Shown: positions 24,525 through 33,290, counted from the first letter of the stretch. The stretch is DNA of 41,587 bases from Candidatus Brocadiia bacterium (GCA_020051675.1 JAGVQN010000023.1:1-41587); one strand, 5' to 3'. Notes: generated from the sequence alone by a model not told the origin. A program made the numbers and translations.

Positions 24525-25412
24525 TCATCGCCCGGAACATTCGAAACGAGCCAAATCAACCGCTGTTTTTATGGTAGGATTGTCTCCGCAGACCGGGCAA
24601 TTGTCAGATGGGCGGATATCCACTATCCTGAAGTTCATTGCAAGCAAATCAAAGACAAGCAGGCGGTTAATAAGAAGTTTTCCCCCTCCCCACTCCCCTC
24701 CCACATTGGGGAGTGGTTGGGGGAGGGTAATCAGCTTTATCGCCTCGGTCGCCTGGATAAGGCCTCCGATACCGGCAACCGTATTAAGTATCCCGGCTTC
24801 ACTGCAGGTCTGGATAGCGCCGGCCGGCGGCGGCTCCGGAAACACACATCTGTAACAAGCTGAGCGATTCCCGATTGGTTTTTTATTGCTCACTGTTCCT
24901 TGCTCATTGCTCATTTTCGGCACAACCGTCATTACCTGCCCTCCGTACCTCAATACTCCCCCATGGATAAAGGGCTTGCCGGAAATCACGCAGGCATCGT
25001 TAATTAAGTACTTGGCGGCGAAATTATCCGTCCCGTCTACTATCACATCATAAGCACTGATTATCTTACATATATTATCCGCCTTTAACCTAAACGGAAA
25101 TGTTTCTATATCAATCTTCGGATTAAGCTCTTTCAGCCTTTCAGTTGCGGATTCAACCTTGGGCCTGCCGATATTTTGCTCCTTATGGACAATCTGTCTG
25201 GGGAGATTAGAAAGCTCCACGGCATCCGGGTCGGCGATGCCGAGTTTACCGACGCCGGCCCCGGCGAGGTATGTCATGGCAGGCGAACCCAGCCCGCCCG
25301 CGCCGGCAATTAACACTTTTGCGCGGCTCAATTTTTCCTGCGCGTCCCTGCCGAAATTCGGCAGGCGCATGTGGCGGCTGAACTGTTCCAGATACTCTGC
25401 TGAAAAACTCAT
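24525..25412 (-). CDS. ThiF/MoeB/HesA-family sulfur-carrier activating enzyme
   Basis: E1-like enzyme that adenylates the C-terminus of a small sulfur-carrier protein (ThiS or MoaD type). Visible: GAGGLGSP nucleotide loop (about residue 37), NLPRQ, DGTDNFAAKYLINDAC (Asp that binds Mg-ATP), zinc ligands CYRC and CPVC, and the Cys of TCSEAGIL that in this family takes part in sulfur transfer. Start ATG 25410-25412 (MSFSAEYLEQ) fits family N-termini. Two repeat-derived insertions interrupt the usual sequence: after VVPK (heptamer array) and before LLINRLLVFD (GC palindrome), both in loops by position. No partner gene nearby, so thiamine or molybdopterin use is open. It stands alone, upstream of the pilin promoter. 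Confidence 0.88.
   Translation of the reverse strand: MSFSAEYLEQFSRHMRLPNFGRDAQEKLSRAKVLIAGAGGLGSPAMTYLAGAGVGKLGIADPDAVELSNLPRQIVHKEQNIGRPKVESATERLKELNPKIDIETFPFRLKADNICKIISAYDVIVDGTDNFAAKYLINDACVISGKPFIHGGVLRYGGQVMTVVPKMSNEQGTVSNKKPIGNRSACYRCVFPEPPPAGAIQTCSEAGILNTVAGIGGLIQATEAIKLITLPQPLPNVGGEWGGGKLLINRLLVFDLLAMNFRIVDIRPSDNCPVCGDNPTIKTAVDLARFECSGR
24682..24727. repeat. G/C-rich palindrome inside thiF-like gene
   Basis: CCCCCTCCCCACTCCCC pairs with GGGGAGTGGTTGGGGGAGGG around a short centre. On the coding strand it writes PQPLPNVGGEWGGGK, absent from usual ThiF/MoeB proteins. Confidence 0.75.
24887..24914. repeat. Heptanucleotide repeat inside thiF-like gene
   Basis: Four 7-nt units TGCTCAC, TGTTCCT, TGCTCAT, TGCTCAT on the plus strand; the coding strand reads MSNEQGTVSN. 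Confidence 0.75.
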
Positions 25413-25544
25413 ATGCAAACAGATTACATAATATAATAAAAGCGGTCAAGAAATAGGTAAAAGCCAGATAACCGCAGAGTATACTGATTAAACTGAACAA
25501 ATATCAGCGTGAAATATTATATGTAAAGGCTTCAAACGAGATGA

Positions 25545-26252
25545 TTAGCTTTTAAGTTTCAGACGGCTCGCATCACGGAAGATGCCCTGGATGACCGAAC
25601 GTCCGTCCAGTTCCATCACCCGGGCGCTGATAAGAACCGGGATAATCTTCCCGTCTTTTCGGATTACCTCCGCCGGCCTTAATTCGGAAACCGCCCCCTG
25701 GCGGACATGATCCTTGAAAAATGAACGATAGAAGTCCTGTTTAGCTGGCGGATGAAGTTTGATAAAACTCATCCCGATAATCTCCTTACGCGGGCGCCTG
25801 ATTAATTCTTCCGCTTTCTCGTTGCAGTCAATCAGCACACCGGTTATGGTATCCGCCACAAAAATGGCGTCGCCGGCTTGATGAAATAGTTTTTTGTAGC
25901 GCTGTTCAGATTCTTTCAGGGTTTTATATGCCTGCCCGAAAATGCGGGGCGCCGGATCGATCCTGCCCTTTAAGTGGAGTTTCTTAATCATGTGGTAGAC
26001 CCGCTGGGAGGGAGTGCCTTTTGCCACCTCGTAAACGAAATGGTCGCTCACCCGTAATATCTTAGCCAGGGAAGACAAGCGTTCCACCCGCGGCACCGGG
26101 TGTTTGCCGACCTTAAAATCATGGAAGTTTTTGACATCCATATCCCAGCGCCGGGCAATCCACCGGTCGGGAACCGTCGCGCCTAATATCAGGCGGATGA
26201 ACTGGTAGAGATTGGAAAACCGGGGAGGAGCGGTTGGTTTTCTTTTAGGCAT
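25545..26252 (-). CDS. XRE-type HTH plus PAS domain protein
   Basis: 235 residues. N-terminal part (about 25-85; IARRWDMDVKNFHDFKVG, LSSLAKILRVSDHFVYEVA) looks like an XRE-type helix-turn-helix DNA-binding region. Residues about 118-230 are a PAS domain (YKKLFHQAGDAIFVADTITG, IDCNEKAEELI, RKDGKIIPVLISARVMELDG). There is no kinase, GGDEF or other output domain after the PAS, so it may be a one-component sensor-regulator. GGAGAAG lies about 6 bases before ATG 26250-26252. The PAS ligand is unknown. No neighbouring target gene is evident. Confidence 0.78.
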   Translation of the reverse strand: MPKRKPTAPPRFSNLYQFIRLILGATVPDRWIARRWDMDVKNFHDFKVGKHPVPRVERLSSLAKILRVSDHFVYEVAKGTPSQRVYHMIKKLHLKGRIDPAPRIFGQAYKTLKESEQRYKKLFHQAGDAIFVADTITGVLIDCNEKAEELIRRPRKEIIGMSFIKLHPPAKQDFYRSFFKDHVRQGAVSELRPAEVIRKDGKIIPVLISARVMELDGRSVIQGIFRDASRLKLKS

Positions 26253-26370
26253 AATTGCTTCTCCTTTACTGATTTTACCAGGCTTTTAATGTATTATCGG
26301 CAAATCCGGCGCCAAGCTGAAACAGGAACGGCAAAAGGAGCACGGAATAACACACGGAGCAGTGGATACC

Positions 26371-26391
26371 CACGATAATCTGTCGTGGGAA
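26371..26391. other. Perfect 7-bp hairpin
   Basis: CCCACGA-N7-TCGTGGG in the 277-bp gap between the PAS gene and tRNA-Arg. No T tail. The rest of that gap shows the tRNA promoter and a CACGGAATAACACACGG-type short repeat near 26340-26360. Confidence 0.4.
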
Positions 26392-26439
26392 TGCGCCAGT
26401 CTCACCCCTACCCAACACCTAAACACAGGCGGTTTTATA

Positions 26440-26468
26440 TTGACTTTGAGTTATTTTCAAGATAATAC
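26440..26468 (+). promoter_or_regulatory. Sigma-70-type promoter for tRNA-Arg (and possibly lptD)
   Basis: TTGACT (26440-26445), 17-bp spacer, TAATAC (26463-26468), about 60 bp before the tRNA. Confidence 0.5.
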
Positions 26469-26529
26469 TACTTAACTAAAACCGGTTTTAAGGCGTGCGC
26501 CTATAGCGGATACCCCGCACTTTTGAAAT

Positions 26530-26602
26530 GCTCCCGTAGTTCAACTGGATAGAGCACTGGCTTCCGAAGCCAGCAATACAGGTTCGAGTCCTGTCGGGAG
26601 TA
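26530..26602 (+). tRNA. tRNA-Arg (anticodon CCG)
   Basis: Complete cloverleaf of 73 nt. Acceptor GCTCCCG with CGGGAGT, D arm GTTC/GAGC, anticodon arm CTGGC-TTCCGAA-GCCAG with anticodon CCG, T arm ACAGG-TTCGAGT-CCTGT, discriminator A. CCA is not encoded. No integrated element is visible at its 3' end. Confidence 0.93.
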
Positions 26603-26630
26603 ATAAAAAAATACCGGATAAAACGTAAAA

Positions 26631-28973
26631 ATGAGATTTAAGATTTACTGTTTTTGCCTGTCTACTATCTGCTTAATGCTCTCTGCTATTGTTTCTATTG
26701 CCCAGGAAAAGCCCCCGGAAAACGGTAAGGCGCCGAAGGAAACCGAACTAAGCGCCTACATTAACTATAAAAAGTTCACAATAGTTAAAGAAGAGCCTTT
26801 CATTGTCGCCTTTGAGGATGTCCTTGCCTACCTGCCGGACCGGACTATTAAGGCGGATTACCTGATTGCCTGGCGCTACGGAAAAGCAGAGGACAAAACC
26901 GATTTCCCTTTTGATGAAATCTACTGCGAGGGAAACATCCAGATAACCATAGAAAAAGATACCATTCGCGCGGATCGGGCTTATTACAATATTAAAAACG
27001 GACAGGGCATCATAAAGAATATCGAATGGCGCACGGTCCTGACGGATGAAAAAGGAAATGTCTCGTCCAACAGCCTTCCGGTGGTAATCCGCTCAGCTGA
27101 AATCATCCAGACCAGCCAGAATGTTTTTAAGGCGTATAAAGCATCTGTAACCACCTGCCCTCACGGTAAGCCGCATTATGATTTCTTTGCCTGGAAAGTG
27201 GTTTTCACCAAGGTGGGCACGAGTAAAGCGATAAGCCTGTACCACGTAATTCCCCGGTACGAAGGCATCCCATTTTTTTACATACCGTATATGTATAAAG
27301 TAATCGGCAACGAACCGATAATCCGTTCGTTACGCGGTGAACGCAACACCCGCTTCGGGTTCACCAGCATTATTGAACTGGGGGTTAATATTAACAAATA
27401 CGAGCTTGATGAAAACGGAGCCCCGGTAAAAGATAAAAACGGATTCTACATACCAAAGCGCTGGGGAGATTTGACGCTTGAAAACGATTATTACAGGAAG
27501 CGCGGCCTTGCCTGGAGGCCGGAACTTGAATACAAATGGGATAACTACTACGGAAAAATCGGCGGGTTTTATATAAGGGATAAGGGCCCTGACCCGAACA
27601 ACGCCTATGACCGCCAGTTCCTGCCCATGGAGGAAGAAAGGCGATGGCGCGTGAATGTTTTTAACCGACATTATGATTTTATGGGAGTCCCGGGATTACG
27701 ATATGATGTGGAATATTCCGGCATGAGCGACCGCAATGTCCTGCTGGAATATTTTGAGAAAGAAGCCAGAGAGGATAAGGAACAGGAAACTTACGGATAC
27801 CTGCGCTGGACAAAGGAAAACGCGGGGTTGACGCTTCTGGAACGCCCGCGCATAAACGATTTCCAGACGCAAACCGAATACCTGCCCCGGGTCCAGGCGC
27901 AGCTCTTTAAAATATCCAAGGATGTTTTCCTGCCCCTTTATTTTTCTTCCTTTAATGAGCTGTCAAATATCAGGCGCCGGTTTGACGAAATCAATCCTAG
28001 CTCGGATATGCTCCGCCTGATAAGGTTCGACAGCCTGAACGAATTATCAACCTCTTTCGGGCTGGCGTTCGTCAATTTCACGCCTTTTGCTTCCAGCAGA
28101 TTCACCACTTATGAAAACGGCGCCCTGGAAGAAGGCTATACGGACCGTTTCATCGGTTCGCAGGGGTTAAGAGCCTTCAGCCAATTCCACCGCTTCATTA
28201 ACACCAAGTCTCCAAAATTCGGAATAGACAAAATACATCATTTGCTCTCGCTTGACATCCGATATAGTAACAATATGGTCGTAAGCGACAAACCCGCGGA
28301 ACTGATTCAATACGATAATACGGATAAGCTGGATTATTTTTCCGAGTACTATCTGGAAATCCGTAACAGGTTCGAAACCGGCTCCGAAGAAAAATATTTC
28401 CAGTTTATGGAACTCGGGATAGCGGCGGAATATTATCCCAGAGCCGAAAGGGATACGGTCAGCGAAAAATACTCCAATTACCTTTACCCGATGAACTGGA
28501 TTACCTTATCGCCGGAAAACCCGGCCGCAGCCGCGCCGGCTTTTCCCAAACGGCATCTTTCAAATATCAACATGGATTTGACCTTAACCCCCAGAGCGAT
28601 ATTTTCCGTGAATTCATCAGCCGAGTATAATACTTACGAAAAACTGGTTGAGGTAATGAACAGCGCGTTGAATATTACGCCCTACCCGGAATGGAACCTG
28701 GGGCTTTTCCACCATTACCTCAGAGACCAGACAAACACAGTCGGTTTTTCCCTGTCCTGCAGCCCGATTGATAAATGGTGGCTTAAAATATCCGAGCAAT
28801 ACGATTTTGAATCCAATAAGTTTAATACAATCTCGTACAACCTCCAGCGCGATTTGCATGAGTTTTTGCTGGAATTCGGAATAGTCCGCGATACGGGAAA
28901 AGACGAGTTTATGTTTTACGTCAATATAAACCCGAAAGGGCTGTTCAAACGGAAAATAGGTTTTTCTTATTAA
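26631..28973 (+). CDS. lptD: LPS-assembly outer membrane protein LptD
   Basis: 780 residues. Signal peptide about 1-25 ending AIVSIAQ. Residues about 55-190 form an OstA/LptA-like domain (IYCEGNIQITIEKDTIRAD and the SVTTCPHGKPHYDF block, comparable to the conserved region at the start of the LptD barrel). The rest, with IPFFYIPYMY and many alternating aromatic strands, is the outer membrane beta-barrel. LptD with LptE inserts lipopolysaccharide in the outer leaflet, so the organism has an LPS-type outer membrane. It follows tRNA-Arg by 28 bp; the UDP-glucose dehydrogenase gene follows 27 bp later. The Cys pattern of the E. coli protein is not conserved. The signal peptide core is written by a degenerate heptamer repeat. 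Confidence 0.82.
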   Translation: MRFKIYCFCLSTICLMLSAIVSIAQEKPPENGKAPKETELSAYINYKKFTIVKEEPFIVAFEDVLAYLPDRTIKADYLIAWRYGKAEDKTDFPFDEIYCEGNIQITIEKDTIRADRAYYNIKNGQGIIKNIEWRTVLTDEKGNVSSNSLPVVIRSAEIIQTSQNVFKAYKASVTTCPHGKPHYDFFAWKVVFTKVGTSKAISLYHVIPRYEGIPFFYIPYMYKVIGNEPIIRSLRGERNTRFGFTSIIELGVNINKYELDENGAPVKDKNGFYIPKRWGDLTLENDYYRKRGLAWRPELEYKWDNYYGKIGGFYIRDKGPDPNNAYDRQFLPMEEERRWRVNVFNRHYDFMGVPGLRYDVEYSGMSDRNVLLEYFEKEAREDKEQETYGYLRWTKENAGLTLLERPRINDFQTQTEYLPRVQAQLFKISKDVFLPLYFSSFNELSNIRRRFDEINPSSDMLRLIRFDSLNELSTSFGLAFVNFTPFASSRFTTYENGALEEGYTDRFIGSQGLRAFSQFHRFINTKSPKFGIDKIHHLLSLDIRYSNNMVVSDKPAELIQYDNTDKLDYFSEYYLEIRNRFETGSEEKYFQFMELGIAAEYYPRAERDTVSEKYSNYLYPMNWITLSPENPAAAAPAFPKRHLSNINMDLTLTPRAIFSVNSSAEYNTYEKLVEVMNSALNITPYPEWNLGLFHHYLRDQTNTVGFSLSCSPIDKWWLKISEQYDFESNKFNTISYNLQRDLHEFLLEFGIVRDTGKDEFMFYVNINPKGLFKRKIGFSY
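26658..26692 (+). repeat. Degenerate heptanucleotide repeat in the LptD signal peptide
   Basis: Five 7-nt units CTGTCTA, CTATCTG, CTTAATG, CTCTCTG, CTATTGT, coding for the hydrophobic core of the signal peptide. Confidence 0.55.
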
Positions 28974-29000
28974 AGGATTTTTATCAATAAAGGACGGCTT

Positions 29001-30293
29001 ATGAAATTAACGATTATCGGAAGCGGCCATGTGGGACTCGTAACCGGACTATGCTTCGCCAGAAAAGGATACCGGGTGCTTTGCGTTGATAATGACAAGA
29101 AAAAAATATCACTCCTTAAAAAAGGCATCGTCCCTTTTTATGAACCGGGGCTGGATAAAATGCTCAAGGAAAGCATGCGTAAAAAGCGCATTGCATTTTC
29201 CGCATCGGTCAAGGAAGGCGTTAATCACGCTGAGGTGTTGTTTATCGCCGTCGGTACGCCATTGGGAGACGACGGTTCGGCAGACCTTTCTTATATAGAA
29301 AATGTATGCCGGGGAATCGCCCGGTCTTTGAAAACTTACCGGGTTATCGTGGAAAAAAGCACCGTTCCTGTCCGGACCGGCGAAAGAATGAAACGATTGA
29401 TAAAAAAATATTCCGGCGGAACCTGTTTTGATATCGTCTCAAACCCGGAATTCCTGCAGGAAGGAAGAGCCTTCCAAACCACACTTTACCCGGATAGGAT
29501 TGTCATCGGCGTGGAATCCAAAAAAGCCGAACGAATAATGCGGAAGTTATACGCCCGGTTTAAAGCGCCGATAATCGTAACCGATTTAGCCAGCGCCGAG
29601 TTAATCAAGCACGCTTCCAATTCTTTCCTGGCATTGAAAATTTCTTATATCAATGCGGTGGCCCGAGTATGCGAATTAAGCGGCGCCGACATCACGCAGG
29701 TGGCCTACGGCATCGGATTGGATAAACGAATCGGGCGGGACTTCCTGAAAGCCGGGTTGGGATACGGCGGTTATTGCCTGCCGAAAGATGTGGCAGCTTT
29801 TGCGTATATTTCAGAACATCTGGGGCATAAATTTAACCTGCTCCATGAAATACAGAAGATAAATCTGGGGCAACGAAACCTGTTTATCAAAAAGGCGGAA
29901 AAAGCCTTGGGCTCGCTAAAGGGGAAAAAAGTGGCGCTCTGGGGGCTTTCTTTCAAGCCCGATACGGATGATATCCGGGAATCGCCTGCCGTGGCAATTG
30001 CATACCGTCTGGTGAAGCTGGGCGCAAAAGTGCAAGCCTATGACCCTAAAGTGAAACCGTCTAAAATCCCTTCCCTTAAAAATAGGATGAAATTCTGCGC
30101 CTCGCCTTATGAAGCGGTTAAAGAAGCGCACGGACTCTTGATTGCCACGGATTGGAAAGAGTTCAAAAGAATCGATTTTAAGCATGTAAAAAAAGAAATG
30201 TTACGCCCTATTATTATAGACGGACGGAATATGTTTGACCCGGCAAAGATGAAAAAATCAGGATTTGTCTACCACGGAATCGGAAGGTCCTAA
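29001..30293 (+). CDS. ugd: UDP-glucose 6-dehydrogenase (UDP-glucose/GDP-mannose dehydrogenase family)
   Basis: 430 residues, normal length. Oxidises UDP-glucose to UDP-glucuronate with two NAD+, supplying surface polysaccharide or LPS synthesis in the cytoplasm. Visible: Rossmann motif GSGHVGLVTGLCFA at the N-terminus, NPEFLQEG, the central helix HASNSFLALKISYINA, the catalytic Cys in GYGGYCLPKD (about residue 259), and the C-terminal GLSFKPDTDDIRESP. AAAGGAC before ATG 29001 gives a plausible ribosome site. A GDP-mannose dehydrogenase cannot be fully excluded. It is followed by coaD after 20 bp, probably in one transcript. Confidence 0.9.
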   Translation: MKLTIIGSGHVGLVTGLCFARKGYRVLCVDNDKKKISLLKKGIVPFYEPGLDKMLKESMRKKRIAFSASVKEGVNHAEVLFIAVGTPLGDDGSADLSYIENVCRGIARSLKTYRVIVEKSTVPVRTGERMKRLIKKYSGGTCFDIVSNPEFLQEGRAFQTTLYPDRIVIGVESKKAERIMRKLYARFKAPIIVTDLASAELIKHASNSFLALKISYINAVARVCELSGADITQVAYGIGLDKRIGRDFLKAGLGYGGYCLPKDVAAFAYISEHLGHKFNLLHEIQKINLGQRNLFIKKAEKALGSLKGKKVALWGLSFKPDTDDIRESPAVAIAYRLVKLGAKVQAYDPKVKPSKIPSLKNRMKFCASPYEAVKEAHGLLIATDWKEFKRIDFKHVKKEMLRPIIIDGRNMFDPAKMKKSGFVYHGIGRS

Positions 30294-30313
30294 AAACATA
30301 AGGAGATTAAAAG

Positions 30314-30793
30314 ATGAGCAAAGTAATCTACGCCGGTTCATTTGACCCGGTAACCAAGGGACACCTTGATGTTATCGAACGCGGAAGCAAGATTTTCTCT
30401 GAGCTGATCGTGGCGGTGGCGGATAACCTTTCGAAACCGCCTCTGTTTACCAAAGATGAACGAAAAATGATGATAGAAAGCGGCGTGAAAAAATACAAAA
30501 ACGTCAGCGTTGATTCGTTTGAAGGGCTTTTGATAGATTATGTCCGTAAGCAAAAAACAAATATCATATTACGAGGCATCCGGACAATGTCGGATTTTGA
30601 ATATGAATTCCAGATGGCGCTCACCAACCGGGCAATCGCGCCGGATATCGAAACCGTTTTTGTCATGACCTGCGAAAAGTTTTCTTACATCAGTTCCAGG
30701 CTTCTTAAGGAAGCGGCCTTCTTGGGCGCGGATATTTCAAAATTCGTTACGCCGGAAGTTTCAGTCGCATTGAATAAAAAAATAATTAAATAG
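30314..30793 (+). CDS. coaD: Pantetheine-phosphate adenylyltransferase
   Basis: 159 residues, family length. Transfers AMP to 4'-phosphopantetheine to make dephospho-CoA, the fourth step of CoA synthesis. Motifs: GSFDPVTKGHLDVI (T-x-G-H nucleotide site), the Arg of LRGIRTMSDFEYE, and SYISSRLLKE. AAGGAG lies about 8 bases before ATG 30314. Cotranscribed with ugd and the dehydratase gene by spacing. Confidence 0.96.
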   Translation: MSKVIYAGSFDPVTKGHLDVIERGSKIFSELIVAVADNLSKPPLFTKDERKMMIESGVKKYKNVSVDSFEGLLIDYVRKQKTNIILRGIRTMSDFEYEFQMALTNRAIAPDIETVFVMTCEKFSYISSRLLKEAAFLGADISKFVTPEVSVALNKKIIK

Positions 30794-30805
30794 AGGAGGA
30801 TGCCT

Positions 30806-31288
30806 ATGGCGCCTATTTTCCTTATCGGATTGAACCGGTTTGACACTAATAAAATAGTGTTTGATTCTAAAGTAATCGAACAGGTAAACCCGCACCGGTT
30901 TGAAATGAGGCTGTTGGACGGAATCCTTCTTTTTAAACCGGAGGAATGTTTGGCGGTGGCTTATAAAGACAGCCGAGCCGATGAATTCTGGGTGCGCGGC
31001 CATATCCCCGGACGGCCTCTTATGCCAGGCGTATTAATGATAGAAGCGGCCGCCCAGCTAGCCAGCTTCTATTATAAAATGACGGAAGGTAAAAACGACC
31101 AGAGATTTTTGGGTTTCGGCGGGGTCAATGACGTTAAATTCCGCCATACGGTTATACCGGGAGATAAACTTATTATCCTTGGGAAGTGCCTTGAAATGCG
31201 CGCCCAGAGGCGTATTATATTTGCCAGCCAAGGTGTGGTAAACGGTAAACTTGCATTCGAAGCGACTATTATCGGGATGGCCGTGTAA
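30806..31288 (+). CDS. fabZ: FabZ-like 3-hydroxyacyl-ACP dehydratase
   Basis: 160 residues. Hot-dog fold enzyme that dehydrates 3-hydroxyacyl-ACP in fatty acid elongation. The signature RGHIPGRPLMPGVLMIEAAA contains the catalytic His (about residue 66) and the acidic residue on the following helix. GAGGAGG ends right at an ATG at 30800, so the second ATG, 30806, with a 6-base spacing is preferred. The N-terminal part (RFDTNKIVFDSKVIEQVNP) is longer than in typical FabZ, so it may act on a special acyl chain. Placed after coaD, consistent with a CoA/acyl chain role. Confidence 0.85.
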   Translation: MAPIFLIGLNRFDTNKIVFDSKVIEQVNPHRFEMRLLDGILLFKPEECLAVAYKDSRADEFWVRGHIPGRPLMPGVLMIEAAAQLASFYYKMTEGKNDQRFLGFGGVNDVKFRHTVIPGDKLIILGKCLEMRAQRRIIFASQGVVNGKLAFEATIIGMAV

Positions 31289-31349
31289 TAAACACGTAAC
31301 AACGCATTCAACCTTGGCACGGTTTAAAGAAAAAGCTTTTTTGCTTTAA

Positions 31350-32417
31350 TTATTCTTCTTCAACGGGAAGCAATTCACCACTCGAGCCATCGATATCAGC
31401 TTCAGGAGGAGAACCATTCTCTTTTTTGGCTTCCGTTTTTTGCTCCTTGGCTTCCGCAGGCTCCACCTCAAAAGAATCGCCTTTCTTGGCTTTTTCTATC
31501 GCAGCCTGTATTGCTGTTTCGGCGGGAAGATCTTTGCTCTCTTTACGCAAGTCTTCCAGTTGCGCGACAGTTTCTTTTCTATTAGACTCATCGTTTCTGT
31601 CGCCTGCCATATATTTTCTCGTAATCTCTTTCAGCCTGAGATTCAGCGGTTCATTCAACCCGTTAAGCTCTTTCTCCGCAGCGACAAACACCTCATAGCC
31701 GCGCCAGTTATTGTTTTTAATGATCTGGTTTAATTCCTTAATCATTTCGGCTTTGTTTTCTTTTTCTTTATGTTTTTTCACTTTATCCCATCTTTTACTC
31801 AAATCCTTCTTGCTCTCTTCAGTTTTCTGCTCTGCCCTTTCAAAAGCATCAAGTATCATACTGCTTGGTGACGAAATCGACAGTTTTTCCATGAGATTAC
31901 CGTATTTATCAAGTATAACGGCAACGCCGCTTTTGCTTAACCTGTTGTTCTTATAAAACTCGCCTATTTTCTCGTCTGTGATTTCCCCCTTTTTATTCAC
32001 CTCGACAAACACATTGGCAAAAACCGCTTTTTCTTCGGAATATTTCAACAACTCCTTGTCGTAATTCGGAGGAAACTTTTCTTTCTCGGAAAAATAAAAG
32101 TATATATACAGGGGCTTTTTTTCTTTTTGTCTTAAATTGGATGATTCGTCAAACTTATTTGTTTTCCATTTAATGCCTACTTCATCAACTGTTGAACCAC
32201 TGGAAGAAGATGATGATGAAGACGAATTGTTTTGCTGCTCCTGCTTTTTGTTAACCCATTCTTCTATCTTTTTCTTCGTTTTCTCTGCCCGTTTCTGCGC
32301 CGGATTCTTTTGCTGGTTTGGAGGGGGCGCCTTCCCCTCTGCTAAAACAATAGCCGGAATTGGACCCAACCCTAAAATAAAGCAAATTACAAGCCCGCAT
32401 AATGTGTATCTGGACAT
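31350..32417 (-). CDS. Exported Ser-rich protein with a thioredoxin-fold-like domain, function unknown
   Basis: 355 residues from ATG 32415-32417, preceded by AGGAGG at 7 bases; an upstream start is possible but weaker. Signal peptide about 1-28 (MSRYTLCGLVICFILGLGPI). Then a Lys/Gln-rich segment, a run of nine Ser, a domain at about 80-200 with KPLYIYFYFSEKEKFPPNYD and GVAVILDKYGNLMEKLS strands like a thioredoxin fold but without a CxxC pair, and a highly charged helical C-terminus ending in acidic residues. Probably a periplasmic or surface protein. It faces the fabZ gene tail to tail. Function unknown. Confidence 0.75.
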   Translation of the reverse strand: MSRYTLCGLVICFILGLGPIPAIVLAEGKAPPPNQQKNPAQKRAEKTKKKIEEWVNKKQEQQNNSSSSSSSSSGSTVDEVGIKWKTNKFDESSNLRQKEKKPLYIYFYFSEKEKFPPNYDKELLKYSEEKAVFANVFVEVNKKGEITDEKIGEFYKNNRLSKSGVAVILDKYGNLMEKLSISSPSSMILDAFERAEQKTEESKKDLSKRWDKVKKHKEKENKAEMIKELNQIIKNNNWRGYEVFVAAEKELNGLNEPLNLRLKEITRKYMAGDRNDESNRKETVAQLEDLRKESKDLPAETAIQAAIEKAKKGDSFEVEPAEAKEQKTEAKKENGSPPEADIDGSSGELLPVEEE

Positions 32418-32487
32418 CTTAGTTCCTCCTGTTTTAAATAAATACAATCCTTATATAACCCCATTATAACAGAGAAGTTGCGCAAAA

Positions 32488-33252
32488 TCAAGTTCCTTTT
32501 CTTAATCTTATCCATAATGATTTATCCAGCGTCATCAGCGATTGCATCGTGGTAACCGTCTTTTCGATATCATAAATCACCCTTCTATGAATAACTGTGG
32601 CCCCGTCAAAAATAGCGTAACATGCCCGCGGGTCGCCGTCACGCGGCTGCCCGACCGAACCAGGATTAATCAGCGTCTTGGTGCCCAACAACAAAGGATA
32701 TGTTTCATAATTCTGCCATTCCGGATGGACCAGATAAAAATCAGATGTGCAAACATAAGGAATATGGGTATGCCCGACAAACCCGATGGTCTCCACCAGC
32801 TCAAAATTATATTTAAGAGACATTTTTACCTCGGGCGTCAGATTGAAAAAATCATCCTTCTTAATAACGTATTCATCGATCTCTCCGCGCGGAGAACCGT
32901 GCGTGTAAATAATGCCGTCTTTTTTATATTCGTATTGCAAGCTGTCAAAGAAATGTTTTACCTGCGGATGCCTTTTGTTGTAATTTATGACTTCCTTGGT
33001 CCAGTTAATGGCCCTTTGGGCGGTCGGATTAAAGTTTGTTTTATCCTTGAAAAGGGCCAATTCATGGTTGCCGTAAATATTAATCACATTGTTTTCAAGC
33101 GATTTAACAATGCACTCAACCGGATTAGGCCCGTAACCGACCAGGTCGCCAAGGGAAATTATTTCGGTAATCCCCTGGGCTTTGATATCGTCCAAAACCG
33201 CCGTAAAGGCTTCTAAATTGGAATGAACGTCGGCAATAATGGCTTGTAGCAT
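32488..33252 (-). CDS. Calcineurin-like metallophosphoesterase (YfcE/MJ0936-type)
   Basis: 254 residues. Motifs of the dimetal site are all present: DVHSN, GDLVGYGP, GNHE, THGSPR and GHTHIP. Proteins of this type hydrolyse phosphodiester or phosphomonoester bonds on unknown small substrates. The ATG 33250-33252 has no ribosome site; a CACGAA-type repeat lies directly upstream. The gene ends 70 bp from the start of the gene at 32417 on the same strand. Confidence 0.88.
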   Translation of the reverse strand: MLQAIIADVHSNLEAFTAVLDDIKAQGITEIISLGDLVGYGPNPVECIVKSLENNVINIYGNHELALFKDKTNFNPTAQRAINWTKEVINYNKRHPQVKHFFDSLQYEYKKDGIIYTHGSPRGEIDEYVIKKDDFFNLTPEVKMSLKYNFELVETIGFVGHTHIPYVCTSDFYLVHPEWQNYETYPLLLGTKTLINPGSVGQPRDGDPRACYAIFDGATVIHRRVIYDIEKTVTTMQSLMTLDKSLWIRLRKGT

Positions 33253-33290
33253 AACGCGAAGGCACGAAACTAATAACGCGAAAGCACCCC
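33251..33290. repeat. Short CACGAA-type repeat between metallophosphoesterase and acsC
   Basis: AACGCGAAGGCACGAAAC and AACGCGAAAGCACCCC, the same kind of short-period sequence as around the GxxExxY gene. It fills the gap right before the ATG at 33252. Confidence 0.5.

Noticed and set aside
24525-25412. Naming the gene thiF or moeB
   Set aside because: Both families share the visible motifs and there is no thiS, thiG, moaD or moaE neighbour to decide.
25545-26252. Sensor histidine kinase
   Set aside because: The protein ends right after the PAS domain; no H-box or ATPase domain.
26530-26602. tRNA used as an integration site of a genomic island
   Set aside because: No repeat of the tRNA 3' end and no integrase in the window; the following gene is a core envelope gene.
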